DNA of 64,000 nucleotides from Caryophanon latum (GTDB lineage: Bacteria > Bacillota > Bacilli > Bacillales_A > Planococcaceae), in the NCBI RefSeq assembly GCF_001700325.1, contig NZ_MATO01000037.1, positions 1 through 64,000 of the forward strand. The letters run 5' to 3'. The position numbers and the translations under genes were made by a program. Each line of letters begins with the position of its first letter. Position 1 is the first letter of the stretch. Positions 8,142 through 17,959 of the stretch are shown here, piece after piece. The notes beneath the pieces were generated by a model, which ran no database searches, was not told the DNA's origin, and saw only the letters and a list, made by a program, of their open reading frames with translations.

Positions 8142-9746
8142 TTATACGCGTTGTTGCCACTTTATTTTGCCGTACGAACCTGCAAAAATCGCTGCAAACG
8201 CAAACAGTGCTGTTGTAATAAATTGGCGTACAATCACAACACCAAATTGTAATGCTTCTTTATCACCATCATCCGTAAGTTGTACTTCAATGTTAACGAA
8301 ATACAATAATACAATTTGAATCGCTGCAAAAATCGCTGCAACGATTGCTGCTTCCTTTATCGAAATCGTTGCCCATTTTGTTAATAAAGCACCAATACTT
8401 GCTAGTAATACGAATGTAATGACAACGAACATTACTGGTGGAATAAACGTCGTCATTTCAATGAGTTCTTCTAATTCTGCTGCATATATACCTTCTTTAA
8501 AAAACCACGTATATTCAATAAATTCACTATCACCTTGCATATTAATTTTCCCAAAGAACGTTAAATACCAGTTCATCACACCAGTATACATAGATACGAT
8601 GTAATAGACACCACTTGGAATTTGCTCCATAATGAGTGCCTCCAAAAACGAATCCCCTGCACTTGATGCACTACTTTTTAATGCAATAAAGGCGTTAATG
8701 AAATGCACGAACAAGCCAATTGCCGTTACAGCAAGTGCGTATAGCGTATATTTCATGTAGACGTATTCTTCATTTATCTTCGCTAGTAGCCCTTTTCCTG
8801 CATACGTCACATATGCTACGAGTCCGAAAATAAACCCGCTAAGTAGCACACCGGTTACAACTGTATCAAGCAGTGACGGCACGAGCTTAATCGTTACACT
8901 CGCAATGTCATCTGAGGAGTCAACACCGCTTGCCTTTGCTTTGTAGCGTGCAAACAACGACGTAATAGTTAAAAATAACGTATACAGCACGCTTGAGTAC
9001 GCAATGCCGCGCCAAAAATGCCACTGATATTTTTTCGCCATGATGCCGTACACGATTGCACCGATGCATAGCGCAATAACCGGAATGAGCATAAGCCCTA
9101 AAAAGATGTTGGACTGCTTCATTTGCTTCACGTAATCGTCTCCATTTTTAATGAGTTCCATTGAAAGTGATAGATCGATATTGTGTAGCATCGCAATAAA
9201 CATCGTAAAAATCGGCAATGCTGGAATGTCGACATCAATGCCAAGCTCACTTGATAACGCCGCGCTTAACATTTCTGGGTCAAACACATTCATTTCATCT
9301 AAATCTAATAAGTCACCAACCATGCTAAGGTCATCTTTAAATTGATGCACGATAACTGCTGAAAAAATTAACATAATAACAATTGAAATAGCGACTGGCA
9401 ACAAAATAAGCGGCGTACGTTTAATGTAAGCTGAATGCTGTTTCGTTGCATTTTTAACGGTCATCTTTCCTTTTTCAAAATCCATATTACGCGTTAAATC
9501 TGGAATTGCCGTTAAGCTTTGGTCAAGAAGATGCCCTACTTTATTTTTTGGTGTTACTGCGGATGTTTGCGTGCCACATTGACTGCAATGCAAGCTTTTT
9601 TTATCGTTTGCTTGACCACATGACATACAAAAATCGAGCAGTTCATATGTATATTTTCGAACATTCGTATCATCAATAAGTTTCCCTGTCATGGGACAAT
9701 ACGTATCGTATGACGCATGCTGCTGTTGACAATGAATACAGCTCAT
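8142..9746 (-). CDS. Zinc-ribbon multi-pass membrane protein
   Basis: A 534-residue protein. The first 60 residues hold two cysteine clusters of zinc-ribbon type (C3-x2-C6 with C17; C40-x2-C43 with C53-x2-C56). A cytoplasmic linker and then about eight to ten membrane segments follow from about residue 113 to the C-terminus. Stop of the upstream gene and ATG of this one are adjacent, so the two form an operon. The divergent gene at 10260 also encodes a zinc-ribbon membrane protein, suggesting a functional group. No enzymatic motif is visible and the function is unknown. Confidence 0.75.
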   Translation of the reverse strand: MSCIHCQQQHASYDTYCPMTGKLIDDTNVRKYTYELLDFCMSCGQANDKKSLHCSQCGTQTSAVTPKNKVGHLLDQSLTAIPDLTRNMDFEKGKMTVKNATKQHSAYIKRTPLILLPVAISIVIMLIFSAVIVHQFKDDLSMVGDLLDLDEMNVFDPEMLSAALSSELGIDVDIPALPIFTMFIAMLHNIDLSLSMELIKNGDDYVKQMKQSNIFLGLMLIPVIALCIGAIVYGIMAKKYQWHFWRGIAYSSVLYTLFLTITSLFARYKAKASGVDSSDDIASVTIKLVPSLLDTVVTGVLLSGFIFGLVAYVTYAGKGLLAKINEEYVYMKYTLYALAVTAIGLFVHFINAFIALKSSASSAGDSFLEALIMEQIPSGVYYIVSMYTGVMNWYLTFFGKINMQGDSEFIEYTWFFKEGIYAAELEELIEMTTFIPPVMFVVITFVLLASIGALLTKWATISIKEAAIVAAIFAAIQIVLLYFVNIEVQLTDDGDKEALQFGVVIVRQFITTALFAFAAIFAGSYGKIKWQQRV

Positions 9747-10148
9747 TTAAATGCCTCCTTGTCCTGTACCACAGCACGGACAAAAACGAAGCTGTTCATC
9801 GATTTGCTGCTCACATACACGACACGGCTTTTTACGTGTAAGCTCGTCTGCAAATGGTGTTTGCAGCTGACCACAATGCCCACAAAATTTCGTGTTTGGC
9901 GGCACTGCATTTTGACATTCGGAACATTTTCCTAGCGTTTGTACTTGCTCCATCGTCGCTTTACCTAATTGATAAATCTCCTTATCAATCGCTAAAATTT
10001 CCGTAGCATCCGCCGCATATTCACCGTAATGTAAGTCGCTTGAAAGTGCTTTTTTATATACCTTTTCCCCTAATTGCATCATTTTTAAAATGCGCGCTTC
10101 TTTTCTTTGTGCAAGTAGCTGACGCTGTTCTTTTACATTGACTGACAT
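9747..10148 (-). CDS. Soluble double zinc-ribbon protein
   Basis: A 133-residue protein with a helical N-terminal half (about residues 1-72, basic and possibly coiled) and two zinc ribbons in the C-terminal half (CSEC...CGHC and CRVC...CPCC). GGGGGAAATGT precedes the ATG. It directly abuts the next gene, a zinc-ribbon membrane protein, and the two should be co-translated. No known family name can be assigned; it may be an adaptor for its membrane partner. Confidence 0.72.
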   Translation of the reverse strand: MSVNVKEQRQLLAQRKEARILKMMQLGEKVYKKALSSDLHYGEYAADATEILAIDKEIYQLGKATMEQVQTLGKCSECQNAVPPNTKFCGHCGQLQTPFADELTRKKPCRVCEQQIDEQLRFCPCCGTGQGGI

Positions 10149-10223
10149 ACATTTCCCCCTTCATTCATCTTATAAAATTTTATCCTCTAATTACTTTATT
10201 TACAATAGCAATAGAAAATATTG

Positions 10224-10229
10224 TATAAT
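10224..10229 (+). promoter_or_regulatory. Probable -10 element of the TcaA-like gene
   Basis: TATAAT 31 bases before the TTG start. The -35 region is weak (TTACAA at an 18-base distance). This short gap also carries the divergent start of the zinc-ribbon operon. Confidence 0.5.
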
Positions 10230-10259
10230 TAATGCAACATAAAGGAGGGAATTGTTATT

Positions 10260-11792
10260 TTGAATCCAAACATTTGTCCTAATGAAGCGTGTCGTCAACA
10301 AAATGATGCGCACGTAAAGTTTTGCATCCATTGTGGGCATACGCTCGCTGCACGGCAAAACAAACTTGTTTGTCAGCACGATTATGAAGGCGATGCAGCG
10401 TTTTGTCGCCGATGTGGTGAACGCCGCCCATTCCCACGTTCATTTAATAAGCCGACAACAGTTGCTGCTGCCCGTCCAGAAGCTACGACACCAAAAATAG
10501 AAAAAAAGCGCTCACGTAAAGCATTGTTACCACTCGTATTAATCGCTATTTTCGCGATGCTTTCAGGCGGTACATGGGTAGCAGCGTCAAGCTATTTTGC
10601 AAATGAAAAGCAGTTAGTTGAGCAACTTCAACAAGCCGCAGACACACAAAATACAGAGCTCTTTTTAGATGCACTCACAATTGACGCATCGGATGAGCAA
10701 AAGGAAGCGTACGAGACGTATATTCATGAAAGCGACGTGTTATCAAACCGCGTGCAGTCAATTTTAAGTGCGCTCGACGTGTTGAAAAATGATGAACGAA
10801 CGAGCATCACAACAGCCATTTCATCTGCGACAGTCAATGAATATGTCATTACGAAAGAAAAGAAACTTGGTCTTTTTCCATATTATTCAATTTCACCATT
10901 ACCATTTGAAGTAGTCGCGACGACAAATATTCAAGATGCGTACGTTCAACTCGACAGTGAGGAACAAAAAATTGATGAAGCGACCATACTTGGACATTAT
11001 TTACCTGGGCAATATATGTATACCGCGGTATGGAAAAGCCCGTTCGGTAGCACCGAGGAGCCGTACGCACTACACGTTACCCCGACTGAACAAAATGAGC
11101 TAGACGCGAATTTCGGGCTGTATGAAGTAGCAGTACCAGATGCGGTGTATGATGACTTTACCTATTACGTTAATGGTGTGGCACTCGATAAAGCGACATA
11201 TGCACCAGACAACGTATTATACATTCCAGAAGGTGTGACGATTACATTAACCGCTTCATTTACTGAAGATGGCATTGCGTATGAATCAGACCCGCTCGAA
11301 ATTAATAGCGATATGTATATGACCGTCATGTTCCCGGAGCATGATGCGAAAATAACGGCACAGGAGCAAGCACAAGCGGCACAACAACAAGCGGCTGAGG
11401 AAGTACAAATAGCGCAGCAAGTAGCGGTCGAGCAAGCGCAAACGGAGCAGCAAGCCGAAGCTGAAATTAATAACTTGCTACAACAATATTTATCGATGTA
11501 TTCAGCAGGAAACGTAAACAGTTTACACGAAGTTATTCATACGAGCTCTTCGTTTTATGGCGAGCAAACTGCTTATTTACAAAGCTTATTAAATCGCAAC
11601 ATCCAATCGAGTGCGACAAGCTATTCTATTTCATCGATTAATCTGCATACAAACGACCACTTCACTGTCAACGTAAGCGAGAATTATTCGATTACGAAGC
11701 CAAATGAAGGGACGAACAACATTGTGCAAAAGTCGACGTACACAGTAAAACGAATTGACGGGCAATTATATATTACTGCACTACAGTTGTAA
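10260..11792 (+). CDS. TcaA-like zinc-ribbon, membrane-anchored surface protein
   Basis: A 510-residue protein with a TTG start 10 bases after GGAGGG. Order: two cytoplasmic zinc ribbons (residues 6-60), a basic linker, one membrane helix (about 84-105), an external region with two beta-rich repeats, a Gln/Ala-rich coiled coil (about 364-402), and a C-terminal NTF2-like domain. This is the layout of TcaA proteins, which in staphylococci affect teicoplanin susceptibility and envelope traits. It faces the two-gene zinc-ribbon operon across a 111-base gap. The family call is good; the role here is inferred to be envelope related. Confidence 0.78.
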   Translation: MNPNICPNEACRQQNDAHVKFCIHCGHTLAARQNKLVCQHDYEGDAAFCRRCGERRPFPRSFNKPTTVAAARPEATTPKIEKKRSRKALLPLVLIAIFAMLSGGTWVAASSYFANEKQLVEQLQQAADTQNTELFLDALTIDASDEQKEAYETYIHESDVLSNRVQSILSALDVLKNDERTSITTAISSATVNEYVITKEKKLGLFPYYSISPLPFEVVATTNIQDAYVQLDSEEQKIDEATILGHYLPGQYMYTAVWKSPFGSTEEPYALHVTPTEQNELDANFGLYEVAVPDAVYDDFTYYVNGVALDKATYAPDNVLYIPEGVTITLTASFTEDGIAYESDPLEINSDMYMTVMFPEHDAKITAQEQAQAAQQQAAEEVQIAQQVAVEQAQTEQQAEAEINNLLQQYLSMYSAGNVNSLHEVIHTSSSFYGEQTAYLQSLLNRNIQSSATSYSISSINLHTNDHFTVNVSENYSITKPNEGTNNIVQKSTYTVKRIDGQLYITALQL

Positions 11793-11797
11793 TTAGG

Positions 11798-11842
11798 AAC
11801 AAGGAATGCCAGAGCAGTTGAACTCGACAAGGCATTCCTTGT
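11798..11842 (+). terminator. Terminator of the TcaA-like gene
   Basis: AAGGAATGCC / GGCATTCCTT stem with a 20-base loop, followed by GTTT. Confidence 0.75.
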
Positions 11843-11853
11843 TTCTATGAACG

Positions 11854-11893
11854 CAAAAAAAGAGCTATCCGAACGTCGCGTCGGATAGCTCTG
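11854..11893 (-). terminator. Terminator of the yceG-telA operon
   Basis: Perfect 12-base stem AGAGCTATCCGA / TCGGATAGCTCT with an 8-base loop and seven Ts on the minus strand. Confidence 0.9.
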
Positions 11894-11914
11894 CTGTATA
11901 TAGGCGAGAAATCG

Positions 11915-13078
11915 TTACATGCCGCCTTTTTTCAGCTTTTCATATTCTAATTGTAATTGCTCAATTCGCTTGCGACCAGCATCGCGGTTTTGTGCCGTTT
12001 CTTGCTGAATGCGCTGCGTTTCTTGAATGCCGCTCATAATCGTTTGCCACGTATTTTCAATCGTTTCAATTTTGATTGACGAGCTGCCTGCCATTTCGGC
12101 GATACGCACGGAGTTTTGACTAATGTTTTCGGCATTACGCACAAGCATTTCGTTCGTGCGACGATCTAGCTCGCTCATCGATTCTGCAATGAGCTTTTGA
12201 CGCTTCATTTGTACTGCTTGAATGAGCCCTTGCTTGAAAATCGGAATCGTCACGACGAATGCCGAATTAATTTTACTAATTAAATGGTTGTTCCCTTGTT
12301 GAAGAAGACGAATTTGTGGTGCTGATTGGAACGCCACTTGCTGCGCCATTTCTAAATCGTAGCGACGTTGCTCTAATAGCTCACGCGCGCGACGAACCGT
12401 TTCATATTCCATAATGGCTAGTTGATTGCCGTCATGTGTACGCGACTCTAACACTGGTAGCTGACGATCAATTTCATCAAGCTTCACATCAATTGCTGCG
12501 ATGTATTTTGACAGTTCCTGGAAGTACGCTAAGTTTTGGTTGTACATTTCTTCAAGCTCTAATGTACCTTTTTTCATCTCGACTTCGTATTTTTTTACTT
12601 CCTGGTATACGACATCAATTTCTTTGTTCATCGTATCGTATTTCGAAAGCACCGTTTCTAACTTTTCTTTCCCTTTATTAAAAATGCGCTTAATGAGCCC
12701 TTTTTTCTTTTCTTCCTCTTTGAAGTCTTGTGGGTCAAAACGGTCCATAATGATGTTTAAATTGTTTAATAACGCCGATGATTGCTCAAGCTTTGATGTG
12801 CGCATCGTTGCAAGCATGCGGTCTGAAAACTGCGAAATGCCAGCAGCTGTTTCTTTACCGAATTCAAGCACCGCAATTTGGTTTTTCACGTCGATTTTCG
12901 TTGCAAGCTGCTGAACTTCTGGCTGTGTGCGTAACATTTCACGTTGCTTTAATAGCTGTGATTTTTCCTCGATCGTCGGCGTTAAAATCGTCGCCTTTGC
13001 TGGTACATGCGCAGGCTCCGGTGTCGGTGCTGGCTTTGCGAATACGTCTTCACTTAAAAATGGATTTTCATTTGACAT
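11915..13078 (-). CDS. yceH: TelA/KlaA-family toxic anion resistance protein (YceH-like)
   Basis: A 387-residue, strongly helical protein of the TelA family. After a proline-rich N-terminus (residues 10-35) it has long charged coiled-coil stretches and the family core from about residue 80 to 370 (for example FDPQDF, KKGLIKRIFNKGKEKLE). TelA relatives were named for tellurite resistance on plasmids; in Bacillus the homologue YceH belongs to a cell-envelope stress operon. It lies 12 bases after yceG in one operon. Direct tellurite resistance is not shown by the sequence. Confidence 0.87.
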   Translation of the reverse strand: MSNENPFLSEDVFAKPAPTPEPAHVPAKATILTPTIEEKSQLLKQREMLRTQPEVQQLATKIDVKNQIAVLEFGKETAAGISQFSDRMLATMRTSKLEQSSALLNNLNIIMDRFDPQDFKEEEKKKGLIKRIFNKGKEKLETVLSKYDTMNKEIDVVYQEVKKYEVEMKKGTLELEEMYNQNLAYFQELSKYIAAIDVKLDEIDRQLPVLESRTHDGNQLAIMEYETVRRARELLEQRRYDLEMAQQVAFQSAPQIRLLQQGNNHLISKINSAFVVTIPIFKQGLIQAVQMKRQKLIAESMSELDRRTNEMLVRNAENISQNSVRIAEMAGSSSIKIETIENTWQTIMSGIQETQRIQQETAQNRDAGRKRIEQLQLEYEKLKKGGM

Positions 13079-13090
13079 AATAGATTCCCC

Positions 13091-14695
13091 CTAATTTAAA
13101 AATCGTTTAAAAATTGTTCGAATTTTTGAACCGTCCACTTGCTTGCGATACGCTTTTATGCTCGCAAGCGTTTCCGTAAACGTCATTTCCTCTAACCAAT
13201 GTGTATCGTAATACGTCGGTTCAATATAAGCCTCTAAATCGCGCTGACCAGTCGGATTGAATAATAAAATATCAAATCCAAGCATGTTTAACAGCTTTAG
13301 TAAAATTGCATCCTCTCGCGTCAGCACACCACCTGCCTCCTCGTAAAAGGCGACGATCGTCGGGCTACGATATGCATAATCAAAACGCTGAAATAGCTGA
13401 ATCGCCTGCATTGGAATGGCTAGCGCCTGCCCGAACACATAATGCTCATATTGCTGCTGCGTCTCATTTAGTAGTCGCTCAACAGGTGCTTCCTCAATGA
13501 GACGAACGATGGCGTGCGCTAACCCTTTTTGCAACGGAATCGCCAGCTTTTTATACGGCCATACCGATAGCTGAATCATTTTCTCAACGTCTAAGCGACC
13601 GTTTGTGCTCGCATCTCGGTAATGAAACTGCATATTCGCGCGCTGCTTTTGCACAATTGGGAATGCGTTTACCGTATACGTCCATTCATCTTCCATAAGC
13701 CGTTGCAGCCGCGTCGCATATTCTTCTTTATTGCGCGATATGCCGACTATTTTCGCAAATAGCGTTGGAATGTAGACGTGCTGTGCGTCCGCTTCGAAAC
13801 CTTGGCGCATATGCGTATACTCTTGTACTAATAAAAACAGCTCGTCGTACGTCGTTTGCAAAATGCGGTTTTGCGGTTCATATTCGCGGTACTTCCACGG
13901 ATAATGTAACGAATGTCCGCCGTAAATGGTTTCTTGCAATTCCTCTGACGCTTTTTGTGCGACGGTGCGAATGCGCTGTGGCTTCTCAAGTGGAAAATCA
14001 AAATACGGCACGTGCTCGTCTAAATGGTGCTGCGGAAGCGACAACGTATACGGTTTAAAAATATCGTCGCCGCTCGGATGAAGTACGACGATATCACAGC
14101 CATATAAGTAGAGGAAATACAGCCAATACACTTCCGTTTCACGCGCCTCACCGTGCCATAAAATGCGCGGCACTTGATCGTCAAACAACCCTTCTGCAAT
14201 CCATTTTGGGAAGTAATGCGCCGACCACTTCACCAAATCCATAAAGAAGCGATGTAAGTTCGGTGCTTGTAGCTTCGGGTAGCGTTCCTCTAGCATTGCA
14301 AGCCATTGCTTAAACGCTTCACGGTACTGCTCGTCATACGGTGTATTTTTTAGCGGGAATAAATTCGCACCGTGGAAAAATGCCATCATGCGATTTGCCG
14401 ACAGCGGTGTTTCGCGGTGAATTTGTAATATTTTTTGTACTTCTGTACGTGTTTGTGGCGCAATTTCCTTTGGCATGCCAGTAAAAAGCATTTGCCATTT
14501 GTACATAGGCTCTTGACCGATTGTATATAATTCGTCGCGGTATTCATCGTGATCTCGGTAGCTACCGAGCACTTGTACAGCTACACGCTCATATGTAAGC
14601 GGCTCATCAACGTAACCTGTACGCTCTGATAATCGCTTTAAAATCGTCGAGTCCCAATAATGAACGTCTTGTGAATTATGAGGGTGAAATTTCAC
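13091..14695 (-). CDS. yceG: YceG-family Ter-associated protein
   Basis: A 534-residue soluble protein of the YceG family, a component of tellurium-resistance-like gene clusters that also contain TelA. The C-terminal half contains a LLKLLNMLGFDILLFNPTG segment, and a similar pattern LYGCDIVVLHPSGDDIF occurs mid-protein, so the protein looks like two related halves. The start follows GGAGGGACATACAACTGT. It is first in the operon with the TelA-family gene, matching the B. subtilis yceG-yceH pair; yceC, yceD, yceE and yceF homologues are absent here. Biochemical activity is unknown. Confidence 0.85.
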   Translation of the reverse strand: MKFHPHNSQDVHYWDSTILKRLSERTGYVDEPLTYERVAVQVLGSYRDHDEYRDELYTIGQEPMYKWQMLFTGMPKEIAPQTRTEVQKILQIHRETPLSANRMMAFFHGANLFPLKNTPYDEQYREAFKQWLAMLEERYPKLQAPNLHRFFMDLVKWSAHYFPKWIAEGLFDDQVPRILWHGEARETEVYWLYFLYLYGCDIVVLHPSGDDIFKPYTLSLPQHHLDEHVPYFDFPLEKPQRIRTVAQKASEELQETIYGGHSLHYPWKYREYEPQNRILQTTYDELFLLVQEYTHMRQGFEADAQHVYIPTLFAKIVGISRNKEEYATRLQRLMEDEWTYTVNAFPIVQKQRANMQFHYRDASTNGRLDVEKMIQLSVWPYKKLAIPLQKGLAHAIVRLIEEAPVERLLNETQQQYEHYVFGQALAIPMQAIQLFQRFDYAYRSPTIVAFYEEAGGVLTREDAILLKLLNMLGFDILLFNPTGQRDLEAYIEPTYYDTHWLEEMTFTETLASIKAYRKQVDGSKIRTIFKRFLN

Positions 14696-14734
14696 AGTTG
14701 TATGTCCCTCCTTTAAGCATTCTGTCCTTTATTT

Positions 14735-14760
14735 TACGTAATGAACGATAAAAAAGTTTC
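14735..14760 (-). promoter_or_regulatory. Possible ECF-sigma promoter of the yceG operon
   Basis: On the minus strand GGAAAC, 17 bases, then CGTA (14735-14738), with the GAAAC part at 14756-14760. This resembles the B. subtilis sigma-W/M pattern (TGAAAC-N16-CGTA) apart from one spacer base and the first letter. The homologous B. subtilis operon is controlled by such factors. Confidence 0.5.
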
Positions 14761-14812
14761 CTTTCCTCTATTATCCTATTGTTTCGCAAATAATCAAAAT
14801 AATTTCCCCTCT

Positions 14813-14854
14813 AAAAAACCGCATCGTAAGCGTGATGCTTGCACGATGCGGTTT
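14813..14854 (-). terminator. Terminator of the lipoprotein gene
   Basis: Perfect 12-base stem AAACCGCATCGT / ACGATGCGGTTT; the minus strand continues into six Ts. Confidence 0.85.
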
Positions 14855-14857
14855 ACG

Positions 14858-15469
14858 TTATTTTTGCTTTACGATTAGTTCACCGTCTACATATGTTACT
14901 TCATATGTTACGCCGCCTTTATACGTTAGCGTTTGCTTTTTTTGATCAAATGATACCGGCTCTGTCGCTACACCTTCAATTGATTCTAGCGGTGCAAGCT
15001 TGCCGCCCATTAAGTCATACACTTGTAAAACTTGCTTCGCATTGTCACCTACACCTTGTGTATATCCGCCAACCCATAAGCTTGCGTACTCCTCTTGCGC
15101 AAACGTACCGTAGTTATTGTACGTATAGTTCGGTTCATCTGAATACATTTCAGTCGATAAATTCCAGCGCACTTCTTCCTCTGTTTCAGCACGGCTGAAT
15201 ACAGAAACGTACGTATATGCCTGTCCTTCTATTTCTGTATTATAGCCTGTCACGAGCTCTGGAATTTCATCCTTCGTAAAGTCGACTGGCTGAATGAAAT
15301 GCACTGTATTTTCCCCGATGTACGTTTCATAGCCCTCGGACTGCTTAAACTCCGCAATATATTCATCAGCAGGTAAAATTTCAATTTCCTCTTGCTCTAC
15401 TTCTTCTTCGCTGCACGCACTTAACATTACAGCTGCAAGTGCTGCTACACTTAACCAACGCTTACGCAT
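14858..15469 (-). CDS. Secreted lipoprotein of unknown function
   Basis: A 203-residue protein with a lipoprotein signal: basic start, hydrophobic core, then lipobox LSAC with the lipidated cysteine at residue 19, followed by an acidic stretch. The mature part is beta-rich and rich in Tyr, Thr and Glu. It should be anchored on the outer face of the membrane. The gene is monocistronic. No family could be recognised. Confidence 0.78.
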   Translation of the reverse strand: MRKRWLSVAALAAVMLSACSEEEVEQEEIEILPADEYIAEFKQSEGYETYIGENTVHFIQPVDFTKDEIPELVTGYNTEIEGQAYTYVSVFSRAETEEEVRWNLSTEMYSDEPNYTYNNYGTFAQEEYASLWVGGYTQGVGDNAKQVLQVYDLMGGKLAPLESIEGVATEPVSFDQKKQTLTYKGGVTYEVTYVDGELIVKQK

Positions 15470-16043
15470 AAAAAATGCCCTCCTAATTACAACACGTTCT
15501 TACTATACGCACTTAAGTATAGCATATGGCCGAAAACGTCAAAAGGCTTTTCCATTTGAAATATTACACATAAGCCGGTGAACTGACACCTTTGCAACTC
15601 GTCGCACATCAATTTTTTGTGAACGCGCTGTTTATGATACACAGTAATAGCTCGTGTAGCGACGTTAATTGCCTTCTTCAAGCTTCCTCGTCGCATTAAT
15701 TTACGTTTTGCCGCTGAAAACAAGCGATGTAACTGTATAAAAGTGGCGTATTAACAAATGTGTATGCATCGCCGTGCTAATTTATTAATTGAGAATATTC
15801 TCATTGAAAATAAAATAAATTTATCATTATCGACTCGGAATAACAGCAAATTTTCATCATTTTTATCTATTTTTTCTAAGTAAAGTCATATATATAAGTT
15901 ATACGACCTAACAAATAAACAAAAAAATATTATTTTACAATCATTATTTCTTTATACTGAATTAAAGGAAAATTCACGTAATTATTTTTTTATGTTACAT
16001 TCATATGTAGTTTGTAAGAATTTATAAATCGAGGTGTTCTATT
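15470..16043. other. 574-base non-coding gap upstream of the chemoreceptor
   Basis: No convincing gene: a 78-codon minus-strand frame at 15487-15723 has no good ribosome site. Contents seen: the 18-mer ACTCGTCGCACATCAATT at 15596-15613 (a second copy is at 58222-58239), and a perfect 14-base palindrome TGAGAATATTCTCA at 15790-15803 that looks like a shortened Fur-type box. The final 200 bases are very AT rich, as expected for a promoter region. Confidence 0.6.
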
Positions 16044-17744
16044 TTGAAAAAGCGTCAACGAAATTTGTCTATTTCATTAAAGCTCATGTTCGCTACTGGT
16101 GGGCTCATTATTACATTCGCTATTTTTTGTTTACTATCTATTTCGCAAATAAATCGAGTTGATGATTCGTACAATGACTTACTCGATCGACGAGATGCCG
16201 TCATCGGAAACGTACAGCATTTACAATATGTCGTCTCAAATATGGAGATTGCTGTGCAGCAGGCGATTTTAACGCAATCATTCGATTCGACATCTTATGA
16301 AACACATAAGCAACAATTTACTGAAACGTTAGCGGCCTTTTCAGCGACGTCACCAAACGCGAAGTCACAGGAGCAAATTGATTTACTCGTTACGCATTAC
16401 GAAACGTACATCGATGTGCTGGAAAAAGCGTTATCACAAAAAGTAACAAATGAGCAAGTGGTGCAATTTTTAGCTGCTGAGCAGTTCCAACAAAAGCATG
16501 ATGCCTTTCACGAGCAAGCAGAAGCAATTTTAGGCATTGCGAAAAATGTAATGAAACAAGACCGTGAAGCCGCACAAAAAGCTACAGCTTCGATCATCGC
16601 AACGTGCTTAGTAGCAGTCATTATATTTATCGCAATCGGCGTCCTCGTCAGCTATCGTCTCGGTCGCACAATTGCTAAACCGATTAACACGATTGCTGCG
16701 CGCATGAATGAATTAGCACACGGCAATTTCGCACTAGCACCACTTACATCTACATCGAAAGACGAAATCGGACAGCTCGTTCACTCAACAAATACGATGG
16801 TCACAAACGTCAAATCATTATTTGAGGACGTTCAGCAATCGACGCAACATATCGCAAATGCAAGCAATATGATGACAGACTCGACAGTACAATCACGTAA
16901 AAGCTCCAGCAACGTCGCTGAAATTGCGCAAACAAACGCGGAATATGCTGATACACAGCTCCATTACTTCGAACAGGCACACAAACAAATGATGCTCGTA
17001 ACAGAAGAAATTGCAACAATTGAGCAACAAAGTAATACGATGCAAGAAACGAATGGGCATACGTTGTCACTTTCCAAACAAGGTGAGCATGTTATTAACA
17101 ACGTGCTGCGCAGTATGGAAGAAATCGAGCAATCTTCACATAACGTCACACAAATTGCAAAAGATTTACAAACGTACTCACAAAATGCCGATAGTATGCT
17201 GTCACTCATTACAGCCATTTCGGATCAAACAAACTTACTTGCATTAAATGCGTCAATCGAAGCGGCCCGTGCAGGCGAAGCAGGAAAAGGCTTTGCGGTC
17301 GTTGCCGATGAAGTGCGCACACTTGCAGAGCAGTCGCACGAATCAGTTGACCGCGTCCGTGAAGTTGTGAGCCTCATTCATAACGGTACAGCCGCACTTG
17401 CGCAAACGGTGTCACATAGTCATCGGAACGTGCTAACAGGACTTGACACATCAACGAATGCACAGCAAATTTTCCACGAACTGCACCATTCAATTGAAGA
17501 CTTAACCGCAAGCACATCACAAGTTGTACAAGCAATCGGTCATATGCGCTCGCTACAAGGCAATTTACAATCATCTATTGAGCAGTCAAAGGATATTTCA
17601 CTGCACGTTCAAAATACGTCGCAGCAAACGACCGCTGTTGCACAAGAACAGCTTGCTATCTCAGAGCAGCTTGCAACGTCTGTACAACAGTTTGAGGACA
17701 TTTCAAAGACGCTGTTAACGAACGTACAGCGTTTTACAATATGA
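16044..17744 (+). CDS. Methyl-accepting chemotaxis protein
   Basis: A 566-residue transmembrane chemoreceptor. Order: TM1 (about 13-33), an external four-helix sensor (about 34-180), TM2 (about 182-203), HAMP (about 205-258), then the long cytoplasmic coiled coil with the conserved hairpin tip ([16 protein letters not shown] followed by [12 protein letters not shown]) that contacts CheA and CheW. The start is TTG, 7 bases after GAGGTG. Its ligand cannot be read from the sequence. It is isolated, with its own terminator, and no che or flagellar gene is nearby. Confidence 0.93.
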   Translation: MKKRQRNLSISLKLMFATGGLIITFAIFCLLSISQINRVDDSYNDLLDRRDAVIGNVQHLQYVVSNMEIAVQQAILTQSFDSTSYETHKQQFTETLAAFSATSPNAKSQEQIDLLVTHYETYIDVLEKALSQKVTNEQVVQFLAAEQFQQKHDAFHEQAEAILGIAKNVMKQDREAAQKATASIIATCLVAVIIFIAIGVLVSYRLGRTIAKPINTIAARMNELAHGNFALAPLTSTSKDEIGQLVHSTNTMVTNVKSLFEDVQQSTQHIANASNMMTDSTVQSRKSSSNVAEIAQTNAEYADTQLHYFEQAHKQMMLVTEEIATIEQQSNTMQETNGHTLSLSKQGEHVINNVLRSMEEIEQSSHNVTQIAKDLQTYSQNADSMLSLITAISDQTNLLALNASIEAARAGEAGKGFAVVADEVRTLAEQSHESVDRVREVVSLIHNGTAALAQTVSHSHRNVLTGLDTSTNAQQIFHELHHSIEDLTASTSQVVQAIGHMRSLQGNLQSSIEQSKDISLHVQNTSQQTTAVAQEQLAISEQLATSVQQFEDISKTLLTNVQRFTI

Positions 17745-17787
17745 AAAAGCTAGAGTGTGGTATGTTGCCTCACTCTAGCTTTTTCAT
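17741..17787 (+). terminator. Terminator of the chemoreceptor gene
   Basis: Long stem ATGAAAAAGCTAGAGTG / CACTCTAGCTTTTTCAT with a 13-base loop, overlapping the stop codon. Confidence 0.88.
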
Positions 17788-17921
17788 GTATAACGTAATA
17801 CGACGTGCCTTATTCGATCATGTACGCGCATCGCAACTCGCTTGTCACACGCTATTACTCATCACGCACGATCATCATTTTCTTTCAATGTTGAACGCTA
17901 GCGTAATTAATTTGCGCGCAC

Positions 17922-17959
17922 AAAAAAACCGACATGCTCACCTCTGAAGCATGTCGGTT
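17922..17959 (-). terminator. Terminator downstream of argH
   Basis: Stem AACCGACATGCT / AGCATGTCGGTT, and seven Ts on the minus strand. It lies about 115 bases past the argH stop; nothing else is recognisable in the gap 17788-18075. Confidence 0.82.

Noticed and set aside
12436..13080. Several plus-strand frames over the TelA-family gene
   Set aside because: They are shadows of a long coding frame with a clear family match and operon context.
15487..15723. Minus-strand 78-codon frame
   Set aside because: Atypical composition and no ribosome site; it crosses a repeated 18-mer.
17741..17947. Plus-strand 68-codon frame after the chemoreceptor
   Set aside because: It begins inside the terminator hairpin, has no ribosome site, and ends in another terminator.
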